Source of the DNA: Lentinula raphanica
Taxonomy: Eukaryota; Basidiomycota; Agaricomycetes; Agaricales; Omphalotaceae
Assembly (NCBI GenBank): GCA_027919835.1
Contig: JANVFP010000025.1
Span: 620,001-684,000 of the forward strand
DNA length: 64,000 nt
Direction of reading: 5' to 3'
Shown here: piece by piece, positions 1 to 12,083 of the stretch
How the letters are laid out: every line of letters begins with the position of its first letter
Position numbering within the stretch: the first letter of the stretch is position 1
The notes under the pieces: model-generated
What the model was told of the DNA's origin: nothing
The model's input: the letters and a program-made list of their open reading frames with translations, nothing else
Databases searched by the model: none
Program-made: the position numbers and the translations under genes

Positions 1-600
1 AACAGACAGGGGGTGTGCTACGTGGGCACAGGTGAGGAGGACGACACGTTTGGTGTCCTGGTCAAGGTGGTAGTAGAGAGCGGCTGTGCCCCCTATATTC
101 GGATATCTACGGGGTGCGATGGCAAGACCGAGAGTGCTGGTGAACGGCTTCCGCAGTTCGGGAACATCATCGAGAATGGGATCGAACGAGAGGAGCCTGG
201 CAGAGCGAGTAATGACTGACTCCACAAAAGCCACCTCAATAGTGGGAAAGCCAGTATCAGCAAGGATCTTATGGACAACCTCAGCAGCAGCAACAGCGGC
301 ATCATAGAAGAGGGAATACTGCTTCACGGCGCACGCCGATGGAAAGGACGAAAGAGCAGAAGGCCTTAGCCTCTCCCGCATTGGCATAGGCAACAGGGTT
401 GAGTGAAGTCCATTGGACTTGAAGAGAGTCCAGGTTTGGTAGATATTAGCGCCAGTGGTGAGCCAACTGTCCTGAATAGGGTGACGATGAATGTGGCGAG
501 CTTCCCGAACGAAGTGCCGCGCCTCAGGTCCCTTGCGTGTCGGCCACTCGGGACCAGTCTTGAAGATGCAGGGCGTACCACTACCGTAGAAATCGGTGTA
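1..600 (-). pseudogene. Basidiomycete-restricted hypothetical gene, partial and frame-disturbed
   Basis: The minus strand from about 600 to the window edge reads as a protein with the recognisable phrases TGPEWP, KGPEARHFVREAR, EVAFVES, LLSFDP and LRKPFTSTLGLAIAP, ending in VLLTCAHVAHP at the edge. These resemble a multi-copy agaricomycete family of unknown function that I know only by its repeated appearance in genomes. The flanking parts share one open frame, but the patch at about 330-420 makes family-like sense (NPVAYANAGEAKAFCSFVL) only in another frame. Two opposite single-base shifts seem to bracket it. No start codon is obvious: a stop lies in frame just upstream of the first family-like residues, so a first exon is missing or unrecognised. 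The gene continues past the left edge. Function is unknown. It could be a decaying member of the family or a gene with consensus errors. Confidence 0.5.
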
Positions 601-3386
601 GGCATTAGGTTAATGTCTGTCAAGCGGGCTGTCTGTTCGTTCATGACTATAGGAAATTCCGGTGGTGACAAACGCTATATTTGATAGAGAGAGTTGCGAA
701 AGTTTCCTAGATAGGTGGTTGAATGGAGGACACTTGGGAAAAGGGAAAGGTTGTCAAAAAAGGAGACTTACTTGCGTCAGTTGTAGATGCTCAACCCCTA
801 TTCTCGATAAAGAAATAACAATGTGCGAACGAAGAGGCCAACGGCATGAGGAAGACAGAGATGAGTGCTGGAGGTAGTAATGACTTTGATTGTGAATGTG
901 AGCGGAGATGATCGAGGTCGATGGTTGCCGACTACTTGTACCTTCAATCGCAATGTCAGATTCGATGAAGAGCGTAACCCAGAGCGAGTATCACCTTCCG
1001 CAAACGATGGTTGTCAGGACAGAGTCAGTACTCCGATATGGCTTTTCTCGCATCTTGTTTGTCAAGTGGTCATATGCGTAGAACACGCAGCAGGCGGATG
1101 AGAGCCGCGAAAAGCGGCCTCCTCTTGTGAAGGCGTGGTCTCTGTCGTCTCTCCGAAGGCACAGAAAAGCCTTGAGGGTCGAATCATTCAACTTAGAACG
1201 ACTAGTGTTGAGATTCGATAGGGCTGACATACCTTCAAAAAGGTTCCAAGTTCAATCTATCGAGCAACAAGCCTGTTGAATCTCTCTTCAGCTTGATTGG
1301 CGTCTCCATATGTTTCTAGGTCTGCATGGTGCAGTTGAGGCGTGACATGCCCATCGCCAGTGACTCCAGTGCTTTGCAAAAGAACTTTGAGCTTGCAATT
1401 CGAAGGAGCAGAAGTGTAGATGAACGTTCAAGCTTAATTCGGGCCACGATGATGTCTGGCTGTCGATCTAACGAGGTGTCAGCGTGATTGTAGTCAAAAT
1501 CGTGCGCGTCTGTGGACAATTAATCGTCGCGAACTTGATGTGCCGATTTGTGCCGACGGTGATTGCCGTTCCAACTCCGTAAAGCAGTCCTTGGGTTTTC
1601 CCTTTTCCTACAAGGCCCTCGCTGAACTTCACGCACAGAAAGGTTGTAAATAACCTGGGTCGACCAATGGAGAAAGTTGTGCAATGCCAACTCGGCGTAC
1701 TATACAGTCTTTCTGGACCAATTAGGGGGAAGACCATCCCGTTGTTAACGATTTAGAGGAGTTTAATGAAGGAACTTATGCATATGGAAAGGTATCACTA
1801 TGTAGGTATCACTTTGAGAATGGTTCCAATTTCGGTGCTATCATTGATCAACGAAGTTTCAATGTTGGAAATGAACATCATGTAACTCAAAGGCCATCCA
1901 TACTCATAGGCTATTCTAGATTCCGAATCCTGAAAAAGGGCTTCCCCTTATGCGACAGCGGTCAAGTTTCAACTTTGGATATCTGGTTGCTGATCGATTG
2001 CAATTGATCTTCCAGCTTGTGCGGTGGTCACCATGAATCGTGCAGTAATCTTGAATACAAGGATGATTACACGGCAAGAAAACAAGTTTTGTACGTGAAG
2101 ACGGACCAGTATATGTACAAGAAGCGATTGATCGTAGATTCGCACCGTTGAGGTTTAGGGGGAAAGCAGACACAGAACGTCTGTACAAACTCTCCAGAAC
2201 ATAGGAGAGGACAATTTCGATGGATGTCCAGCGTTATGTACTAGGAGGAAAGGAAGGAGGCCTCATACTCATACCTCAAGCGCACCTCACGCGATGGACC
2301 TCGGACTTGATGAATACTTACTCATCGGTCCTTTCTCGGGGTATTCGTAGTTGGGCGCATATGGTTAGCCTGTGCAATGAGTAAGGCTCACCAGGGCTCA
2401 CCCATTAACGTGCAGTAACACTCGTTCCTGCTTCTGCCCCCTCTTCGTTGCACGGTTCGCAAATGACTGCGAGAATTGCAGCATACGTTAATGACAGGAA
2501 ACGTTATGAATCGAAGTGCCACAACCTACATCATCTCCTCATGATCCCGCGTGAAGACCTCCGTATTGATACGGATGTATGAGTTCCCGAAATCAGAGGC
2601 GTATAAAAAGGTCCTTTGACGATATGAGAAGATGAGAGTTTCCATATCAATATAACTCGGAGTCGGTCGTTGGCGGATGTGGACCGCGGGTGCAATGATG
2701 ATATTTGGTCATTGCCAAATGTGATCACCCTAGGTCTGAATCCGCGGCGGGCGACGAGGTACAGAGGTTCGTGAGCTGAACCGAGTTGATTAAAGTGGAT
2801 CACAACGAGGATCTAAGGTTGAAAGCTGAGGGGATTCCACATGCGACGATGGACAGCGGCACTATCATCATGAGGTCCGAATTTTACGCAAGCAGTCCAG
2901 AGCATGGCAGACTATGGCAGATGTGTGATCTGTATTCGGTGGTCCAAAACTTTGTTGATGCGATGGTGTTGAGTAGAATATAGGACTGATATACCAGATT
3001 GTCAAATGTATTCGTTGTGAGGCGATTCACATCAATGAGAATTTCTTTCTATGTTTTTCGGGAAAAAAAGCTTCAGTTGGAGAGGATCGGGTGAGCAGAA
3101 TTTCGTTCGAGAGTATGTCGAGTGAGAAATAGCTCCAATACTTTGAAAAACTGTCAAAAGACGCAGCAGCATGTGGGAGGAGTGAAAAAAAGTAGAGGCA
3201 GAGGGAAATTTCGGTTTTCCGGTTTGCGCCATAAGGCGTGAGAAAATAAGAGCGCGATCAAGCCGAAGATCTGAGATCAGTTATAGCTTTACATACACTA
3301 CTCGCGCGTAGAAATTATTCAGGTTTTCTTTTTCCTTCAGTCCACCATCTCGTCACGCTGCTCAAGGCCTTCCAGTGCCAGCAGTC
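601..3386. other. Gene-poor interval
   Basis: About 2.8 kb with only short overlapping open frames on both strands, none with a recognisable family motif or a coherent intron-exon pattern. It holds the upstream region of the Kelch-BTB gene at its right end. I see no repeat or RNA gene in it. Confidence 0.4.
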
Positions 3387-6300
3387 ATGCTGCATTCCAT
3401 CTACGACCTCACTACCTCTTGTCATAAGACTACCGGCGATGTTCCTGCCAAACTCGTTGTAGGTATTTCAGCTCAGTTGTTATCTCTGTGCCAATGTAGT
3501 ATCTCTTGCAGGGTGCTTCAACAACGGTGGTAGGGTCCAAGGTATATTTATTCGTGAGTGACCTCCGTCTCTTATTTCTGCAATCGGCTCAGCCGTACAC
3601 TCTCAGGGAGGACGACTCGTTGCAGAACGCAGAATGGTCTCCGACTTGTACGCCTTCGACCTCGAAACTCGTGTATGGGACAAGATTCCGCCATTTCCCG
3701 GTGATGACATCCCAAAACCGCGATATTTTCATAGCGCGGATACCTGTAAGAAACGCAACCATTGCATTCATCTCAGCATTCATTCAGTCAACATCTAGGG
3801 GACAATCAGTTGATCATCTTTGGAGGCATGAGCAACGAACCCAACTCTCCCAATCCCGATGAACTCTGCGTTCTGAATGATGTCCGATTCTTCGACTTGA
3901 AAACTCGACACTGGATTCCTCAATCACAGTTCTCGGCACCTGTCTCTGCATCTCTCATGCCACGCGCTCGCTACGCGCATCTATCATCTGTAACTGCCGA
4001 CCGTTTGTTCATCATTGGAGGTCAGGACTTTCATAACACTTGGTTGGACGATATTTGTGTCTATGATTTGTTGAAGAATGCCTGGGTTCAACAACGAGAT
4101 CACCCGCGACACTGTGGAACCTATCGAAGCGTCGCAGTTGCATCTTCTCTCTGTGTTCGGCTACCTCAGGAAGAGGCCCGTGGCTCACGAACACCCACCA
4201 ATCCTGGTCCTCCGGGGACCCGTTTCCGTAACAACTCTGCGACAAATGTGGCAGAATATACCTCTTCCGAATCGTTGACGCACATACCGTACTCTGCTGC
4301 ACCCACTGACGACCATCCTTCCGACATATACTTGTATAGCAACTACAATGTGAGCTTGTTTTCATCAGTATTCAATCATTTCTGATTTTTCTTCGTAGTT
4401 TACTGATGTCAAACGCGAATTGGAGGTGTTCTCACCGCTTCCAGATACTGATTTCACCATCCAAGATCGGTCTAGTACGATGAACGGAACAACATTTCCT
4501 CCAGGTCTTCGGTTTCCCACAGGAGCGATCTTGGGCACACACCTCATAATTGCTGGGACATACCTCGCTCATAGCTACCAGTCTTTCTCGGTATGGGTCC
4601 TTGACCTTCTCACTATGACATGGTCTCGAATAGACCCCGGAAAAGCCGTGGAAACTGGTTCATGGTTTCGCGGATGTGTTTGGCCAGAGCAGAACAAGTT
4701 CTTCATATTCGGGAACCGCAACGGAAATCTAGTCGACGACTATAATCGGAGACTACTCAGTTGGGACCATGTGGCTGTTATTGATTTGGAAGCTTTCGGA
4801 ATATATCAGCCCCCGCCTATGAAGATGGACATCCCTATGCAGGAGCTTGGATTGGCTGCGCTCGAAGAAAGAGTTCTCGCGGATTTTGAATTGATATGTG
4901 ACGATGGTCGGAAGATTGCTTGTTCGCGGCGGTTGCTGGAAGAACGCTGGCCGTGGTTCAGCAGACAGCGTAATCAATTTCTCGAGAAGGCCATGTCGAT
5001 CAGCGATTCTTTGCCAGAATCGCCTTTGCATGTCCAAGTCGCCGAACTACCTGGCGCGACTTCGGAGTATGCACGACCCGAGCCGAGATTCACGCCTCGC
5101 GCACTTCTTCTTTCCGAACCCTATCCAATCACCCTCGCCTTGTTGCAGTATTTCTACACACTCTCATTGACAACACCACTGCAGTTGGCCCCAGCCGTTC
5201 TCAGCCAGCTTCTGGTTCTGGCGACGAATTATCAAATATCCCATCTCGAAGCATTGGTCAAGCATGCTATGCACCGGGCGTTATCAAACTCTACTTCCGT
5301 AGGCGTATACGAAGTTGCTACACTGTGCGGATGCAGAAGTCTTCAAATTCGGTGAGTATATCTCCCAGTTCCGACTGACCGTATGGCTGAAAACCTCATG
5401 ATACATCTTTGCCATTGAATGCGTCAATCTTCTAGTGCGCTCAAGACTGTGATGGTAAGGAGCTTCTGATCTCACGCTGAACTCCGGATAGTGATGTTCT
5501 TTGTATGCAGTCTTATACACAGAAACGGCCGCGTCGCGATAAAGATGCAAACGGCAGACAACCTAATAATGGACCTGGTTCTGGTGGGAACGGTACTGGT
5601 GGTGGGTCCTCAAGAGGGTTCGACGGCTTTGGAGGTGGCTCTCGTGGCGATACATATTCTACACGTCCTCGAGGTACTTCGGACGCCAGATGGAGAACCA
5701 TGGGTGCAGATGGTGGCGGCGCTAGCTACGCCTACAGTGAGTTCATTTGTTGTATGCATCATGACATATGCTCATGGTATCCACTATAGACCGAACTGTC
5801 GATGTTTCAGATGCTTTAGATGCTTCATCAACTTCGTTTCTACCTCTAGAACCCGAGTCGCCTTCTCAATCATCTGCCAGTCCTCTATCTTCTCGAGATC
5901 ATGATGATGCTGATTATCATTCGTTATTCACGAGGCCTTCGCACAATCGTCAAACCAGCACCGTGTCTGTGGTCTCTTTGGACACAGCACATGAGATGCA
6001 TGATATTGTTGAATTGCTGGGATCAACTATCGATGCACCGATTGACCGACCGAGGCATGAGCGTGCCAAAAGCGACGACACCATTCTCGATCCTTCTGCT
6101 CACTCCCCGATATCAGAGAATGAAAGCGATATTGATCAACATCAAGATTCCATCCTCTCATCCTCGTCCAAGTCAACCCAATCTAGAGTCTCCTATGCTT
6201 CTTCATATTCTCAACCGTCCGAATTCGAGCTTGTGAATGAAGACGGAGAAATAGAACGGGTTTATCTCCCTCCGTCTCCTCTATTCCCCACCTCTCGTTT

Positions 6301-7048
6301 ACCTCGATCTCGTACATCCGCCGTCAGTGAGACACCGTCGTTGAGCTCCTCGAGATCACGTAGCTCTTACAGTAGCACGTCGTCACACCAACCTCCAACA
6401 CCTGGATATGCCACTCCAGCCGAGTACTCGGACAGCCCTGCTCTACCTGTGATCGTTGAGAAACAGAGCGAAGGCCAAGACTGGTCTCCCAATCCAAGCT
6501 CTGATGATATATCTGCTCTACGTATCACACCTCCTGATACACTCATGAATTCCTGGCCGAAACAGAAATCGAAACTTCAGTGGAAAGTGCCCAAGTCACC
6601 TCAACAAGATGCCAGAGATGCCATCGTTGAAGAAGCGCGCCATCCAGAGAAGTTGAGGTTGAACAGCCCTTCGTTCACTGACATCCTTCCGATGTCCCAA
6701 AATACCCAAAAATCAAATCATTCGTTGTCTCCCGTATCACCTTCTGCCAAAGCGAGCCCGTTCTCTCTCTTCTCGAAGAAGGAGAAAGGATCACGGGCTT
6801 CAATGTCGTCTTCAATATCCCATCAGATTTCTCAGCTGCCTCTCGATGACAAAGCGATGAAAGCCGAAGAAAAAAGGCGGAAGAAAGAGGAAGCAAAAGC
6901 AAGGACAGAAAGACTTGCACAGGAGTTGAAGGCTCGGGCCAAAGAACGAGCTCGATTGCAAGCAGATAACAATTCCATCATCTCAGCCGAACGAAGGAAA
7001 AAAGAGCCAGGCGCCATGTATGGTGGTATGGCAGGTGTGGTAATGTAG
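3387..7048 (+). CDS. Kelch-repeat/BTB protein with long disordered, charged C-terminal tail
   Basis: Eight exons give a 1,086-residue protein: 3387-3458, 3512-3553, 3607-3745, 3799-4349, 4399-5351, 5436-5454, 5511-5736 and 5790-7048. All introns are GT..AG and the joined length is a multiple of three. Residues about 25-350 carry kelch blades (GSKVYLFGGR, NQLIIFGGM, DRLFIIGGQ, each with a following WD/YD strand). A BTB-like segment follows at about 430-585 (ADFELICDDGRKIACSRRLL, then YPITLALLQYFYT). Next come a glycine-rich stretch and a Ser/Pro-rich region. The last 65 residues are a charged helix (EKRRKKEEAKARTERLAQEL) ending EPGAMYGGMAGVVM. Kelch propellers and BTB domains bind proteins, so a scaffold or ubiquitin-ligase adaptor role is likely, but the partner is unknown. 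The same C-terminal module ends the GH71/99-like gene at 21.5 kb. Confidence 0.85.
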
Positions 7049-7510
7049 GCCAGCACCATCGTTCCATTCCGGATCTGTGTCTTCTGTTCCCGAATCATTT
7101 ATCACTTTCATTTATTGCTTTCGGTTTATCTACTATCTCTAGCATTTAGTCTCACTCGTGGACCACGCTCGTTGTTGTTGTACTTTAGATCGTTATATGC
7201 TTCATTCACTTTTGGCGTCTTCTATCTCGGATCGTGATATCTGCGTTCAAAATGTGATTTTTCGAGTCGATATCCATCAACAAACACACAACATCAAGAT
7301 AATCAGATACAGCGTCGAGGGAAGTTACTGCGCTGAACGTTTTGATAGAGTGCCAGCAGGTGCCAGCGCCAGTCTGCCAATTTACGTATCGGGATGAGCT
7401 TGTTGACAGGCTGACAAAATTTGGACAACATGTTCGCAGTTCGCCTCCTGCACTTCTTTGCCCATGCCAAACACTGCTCTCCAACTTGAGACGCTCTCGT
7501 AGGAACCTCA
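7049..7510. other. Intergenic spacer
   Basis: A 462-nt spacer between two plus-strand genes, so it should hold the terminator of the Kelch-BTB gene and the promoter of the GH71/99-like gene. No clear TATA box or repeat was seen. Confidence 0.4.
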
Positions 7511-9787
7511 ATGTCTAAAATGAGTGTGGACTATACACTCCCCAGCTACGGACGGTCAGTCTCCCAAGATCGGTCGGATGTAGAAATGCTCAATCTCTCG
7601 CTCAGAGTCGACCCCACCACCATACAGCACAAGTTTCTAGTAGGCTATCAAGGCTGGTACGCGTATCGGATGTTTGTGTGGAAAATTGTCCGTTGAGGGT
7701 TCATATAGGTTTACTTGTAGAGGAGATGGCGCAGGGCTCGGAGGTATGTCGTCCATTTTATCTATGTGCTACCACTTGTGCTCAGCCGAGCATCAGATAG
7801 TCACGATTGGTCGCATTGGTTGAAAAAATCCCCTCCCGGCAGTGACAAACTTGCAACAGATCTTTGGCCAGATATGTCTCGTTATCCGCCCTCAGAATTA
7901 TACCCCATTCCCGGAATCCAACATAAATCTGGAGAGCAAGCTTTCCTGTTCTCTTCTTGTAACCCGAAAACCGTTCAAAGGCAAGTGTTGAGCGGCCTCC
8001 TAGTCACTCGCAAATCATTGATGTCCAGGACTAGGCATTTCAATTGGATGGCTTGTCATGGCATAGACGGTGTATTTCTTCAACGATTCGTTGGACAATG
8101 CGACCCAATGAACCCCAACTACAAGAGCATCATAAACTGGAGGGACAAAGTTAGCAGTAATGTGCGGTTGGCCGCTGAAGCTGAGGGTAGAGTCTTTTCC
8201 CTTATGTCCGTCTACAGTTCATCATGATACCCTCCCGATCTCATATTGCTCTCGACTTCAAAACTCTGAAATCACACCAGGTATGATGTTTCTGGAGTCA
8301 AACCCAATCGCGTACAGCAAATCTTGGAGCAAGATTGGACACATATAACCAGGGATGAATGCTTGCTAGATAGTCTAAATTACCTTCACGAACAAGGAAG
8401 ACCAGTAGTGTGCTTATGGGGTAGGTACCCTTGAAGTTGAATCATTCTTCCCGCCACTGATATCTGTCGAACGAGAAGGCTTTGGATTTTCTAGGACTCG
8501 TTATCACCCTGATACAGTGCGAAAGATTGTAAAGTTCTTGCGAACTTCCACTCCTGGTGGTGTCTATATCATTGCGGGTATGGTCTCGCACTTTCTCTAT
8601 ATATCTGTCTTCATTCGTGATTCTAGGCGTGCCAACACACTGGCGGACAGGAGGTGGAGATTGTGACCCTAATCCTGAATATCCAAAGCTATGGCTGGAG
8701 TCATTTGATGCCATCTCTCCTTGGACAATCGGTCGTTACGAAAATGAAGAAGGGGCAAATAGATACGCGAACGAAATTATGAAGGCGGATATAGAGGCGT
8801 TGACACTGAGAAACAAAAATGGCCCTCATGTCGAATATATTCCCGTAGTGCTGCCTGGAGGCTCAGTAAGGCCGGCTTCTGTGTGTTCCTCAACCTGCAC
8901 TTACCGCCATCTTGATTCCAGGGCTACAACATGTCGGGAGGTAGATGGGCCTTTAACAAAATGAAACGTGAAGGAGGTCGCTTTTTATGGCGTCAGATTT
9001 ACAATGCAACCAAGAATGGAGCGAGAGTCATTTACGGAGCGACATGGGACGAGTAAGAAGTGTTTCTCTTGCTATGTGCAATTAAAATCACAGCTCGATA
9101 GGTATGACGAAGGAACGGCGCTAATGCCTGCGGTGGAAAGCAAGCTGTTGCTACCAATCTCGCATCAGTGTCCTCTATTGGCTCTAGATGAAGACGGGTA
9201 CGCGCTACCCGCCGACTGGTAAACCTTCTCCATCGATTCACCTCCAGAGTCTGTTGTCGACCGATCTCTCATTTTAGGTACATGCGTATATGTGGCTTAG
9301 CTGCAAAACATCTACGTGATGAATATGAAGTTCAAGAAGAGTTTCCCTACCAGACTCTCCGGGAACAGAATACCTGGATGCAAGCGGAGAGGCAACTCGA
9401 ATTTTCAGCGGACGATGAAGCTCTGCCCCGCCTTATTATCCTTCACAAAGCGGCAGTCTAGCTCCAGTCTCCGAGAAAATCTGGCTCACATCTCGACAGC
9501 CCCCGCGCAGTCCTACCTCACGTCCTCTACCCACCATACCTGCTGGTACGCCGTTTTCGTTGGACTCGACGATGCCGAGCGGATTTCCTAGAAACGATAT
9601 CTCAAATCAAAGCGCGTTACAACTACTCGGAGTTGCTCGACCAGAAAGCTCGACAGAAAATATTGAAAATACCACAACGACCCATAATAGAAGACACTCG
9701 AGCGATCCGCTATCCATGACTTCTCTCACAAGTCACCAAAGCAGACGACGTGCTCGTACAGAAGGAGGAGACTTGAATATCACATAG
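7511..9787 (+). CDS. GH71/GH99-like secreted or cytosolic glycosidase-fold protein, frameshifted near its end
   Basis: Spliced plus-strand gene starting MSKMSVDY. After exon 1 (7511-7656) and a 35-nt exon (7709-7743), the third exon starts at 7797. Readable motifs in order are HKFLVGYQGWFTCRGDG, LWPDMSRYPPSELYP, HFNWMACHGIDGVFLQRF, AEAEGRVFSLMYDVSG, GVPTHWRTGGGD, RWAFNKMKREGGRFLW and ATWDEYDEGTALMP. This is the fungal GH71/GH99-like (xylosidase/arabinosidase-type) family, a TIM-barrel fold related to endo-alpha-mannosidase and alpha-1,3-glucanase. No signal peptide is seen. One intron (donor just after CAAAG near 7980) starts with GC instead of GT. The frame is open through MRICGLAAKHLRDEY to a stop at 9459-9461. 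The proline-rich tail homologous to the paralogue at 22 kb resumes in the next frame from about 9425 and runs to a stop at 9787, so one base appears to be missing in a C run. Substrate is unknown. Confidence 0.75.
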
Positions 9788-9987
9788 GTCCTTCGACCTT
9801 GAACTGAGATTTCTGCTCGCATACTAAAATATTCAAGTTAGAATATAGAATTGATACTGGGACAGTAGCGACTGTATCGTGCTCTGTGTTATGATAGTGA
9901 TGATATTAGCCCAAGTAAGGTAATTAATAACCAAAAAGCAATGCAGGTCGTAGTTTCCACTGGTGGTATAGGCGCGTAAGAAACGAT

Positions 9988-11853
9988 TCATTCAACCATA
10001 GGTTCGGCTTCAGACGCAATGATCGCAAGAATTTCTGCAGTGGATGAGGTTTGATCACTTTCTGTTGTGTTGACTTGTGTTGCCGGTACACTAGAGTCCT
10101 TGGATGGCTCAGGTTCAGCAGGTGTTCCCGGTTCTACAGGCTTTCCATCGATAATATGGTTGACTAAGAATGAGAAGTTTCAGTCTAGGCTTGGCAAAGT
10201 TGGAAAAGGATGTTGCTCACATTCTCTTGCATGATCTGCAATGCCATCGTAATCAGTGAAGAAAATTCATTGATACAACACTACGAATTGAACGAACCAA
10301 ATTCGCTTTGCATAGCACAAGCGCTGCCTTCTGGACAATCTTTGCGTTGCATGAGGATTTTATCCACGAAAGCCTTTCTTCGTTCTCGAATCCACCAGTC
10401 CTTGATGCCCCATATGAAGATCTCACAGGCGCACAGCCGACATATCTTGTGCGGAGGATTCGACGATTCTGGTTCAACACTGGGACCAGAATGAGCAATA
10501 GTGAACAGCTCCGACGCAATGAGAGGTTGAAATTGTCCGGGTTGTTCAAGAATATGCTTCACGATCTTGATTGAACAAGAATGAGTTTAGTCCTACTAGC
10601 AAATGAGCCGTGTTGTTTTCTTACATCTCTGTATATATTTCGTGGACTGTATCTCTGCTCCGTGATATAGTCCAGCATTATGTCGACTTCGACTGTGTTG
10701 CTGTTGAAACATTCGTATATGTCGGAAGACTGAATGATGTCGCTAATGTCTGTGAACCCCTGTGGCTGCTGAAGTGTGATTGGTGCTGGAGACGACGCAT
10801 ACGTCAGGACGTCGTTCAACAAGATATCAGATCTACCCATACCTGCTGAACACCTGGATGGGACTCCGATACCACAGAAGTACGTTTTGCAGAAGTCACA
10901 TCTCGATGTAGAAGGAGCGCGCAGGGCAGTATAATTCTCACTACAAAAGATTGAGCCACGAGTGTCAAAGGAACCCACAAGGAAAACGTACCAATTGCCG
11001 CATTGTACGTGGCCAGTGGGTAGACCGTCGTCTATGTGCCAGGCACGGTCAAGGTCGACAGTGGGATCAGGTATTGGTACAGGGCAACTCCATCCGTAGA
11101 CGTTATTAGGTGAACAATGAGGACAGGGTCGCGCAAATTCTGCACTGATATTGACATTGGGTTCTGGTGAGGCTTCTCGAGGAGATGGGAACTGACGAAG
11201 ACAGTAAGAGAAGGCATGATAGATTTCATCAAAGAATGTCATTTCACTCACCCTCATGACGGTTCCAATCTTGTAGATCTCATCAGCTTGTTCTCGTTCT
11301 CGTACTGTTCTTGTTCTTTGAGGTGCATTGCGTAGTAAAGCGTCAATAACAAGCTGTAACGGTCGAGAGGGTGAAGCTATTGTCGCAACTGTACGGCAAG
11401 CCGGACAGTTGGTGCCACCGTTCTGAACGATCTGATATGAATTAATGATAGACCAAAAATTTCGTCAGGCTTACACGGATCCATAAAAGACAGCAGCTGT
11501 CATGAGAGTATGTTGGTGAACATAATGAAATAGCTCTCAAGAAATCACAAATACCTTCCACAGAAGACATGTTGACAAGGCGAAACCATCACTGGCCTGT
11601 ATAATAACTCGGAACAGCAGCCACATTCCAACTCTTGAGCAATATCTTCGACTAGCTTCGATTCGATTCCACTATTGTTAGTGGGTTGTATATCTGTTGG
11701 TTCTTCTGATTTCCTGAGTCGTTTCCGGAAATCTTGGTCTTCGCAAGTCGGTGACGGTGATCTCTTGAGAGACAATGCAGGTGAACTACGCGTCGAGACA
11801 ACGTCCTGGATGTCCCGAGGGTCTGAATCTGCCTTGAGCTCGCCTTCAGCCAT
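9988..11853 (-). CDS. RING-finger E3 ubiquitin ligase, CHFR-like in layout
   Basis: Minus-strand multi-exon gene from ATG at 11853 to a TGA at 9988-9990. The first exon carries an acidic disordered segment, then a RING finger: CGCC, SPCQHVFCGSCC across an intron, and NGGTNCPACR, giving the C-x2-C...C-x-H-x2-C-x2-C...C-x2-C pattern. After the RING come a helical segment, cysteine-rich pieces (ARPCPHC, SRCDFCKTYFCG) and a conserved C-terminal block containing CRLCACEIFIWGIKDWW. The tail is acidic and low in complexity. The RING plus C-terminal Cys-rich arrangement resembles CHFR and related basidiomycete E3 ligases, but I see no FHA domain. It should transfer ubiquitin from an E2 to unknown substrates, perhaps in cell-cycle or damage control. 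Family assignment is firm for the RING and tentative for CHFR. Confidence 0.8.
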
Positions 11854-12083
11854 ATAGAGAAAGCTTAGGAGTGATGGAGGAACAAGTACAAGATGTGATA
11901 AAGACGATTCGGATTAAGAGGTCGCCTTCCATTTATGGAAGCAATTGTAATCATTTATACTGTTCCGACCACGCCGCCGGCAACTCATTCCAAGAATTGT
12001 AATTCGTAGGGCTACATTGCACGAAAAAAACTGAGAACCTAGATAAAATGTTACAATCCTATGTTATAATCCTAGATCATATT

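Noticed and set aside
2786..2983. 65-codon frame and its antisense partner near 2.5-3.0 kb
   Set aside because: No family resemblance and no splice pattern linking it to other exons.
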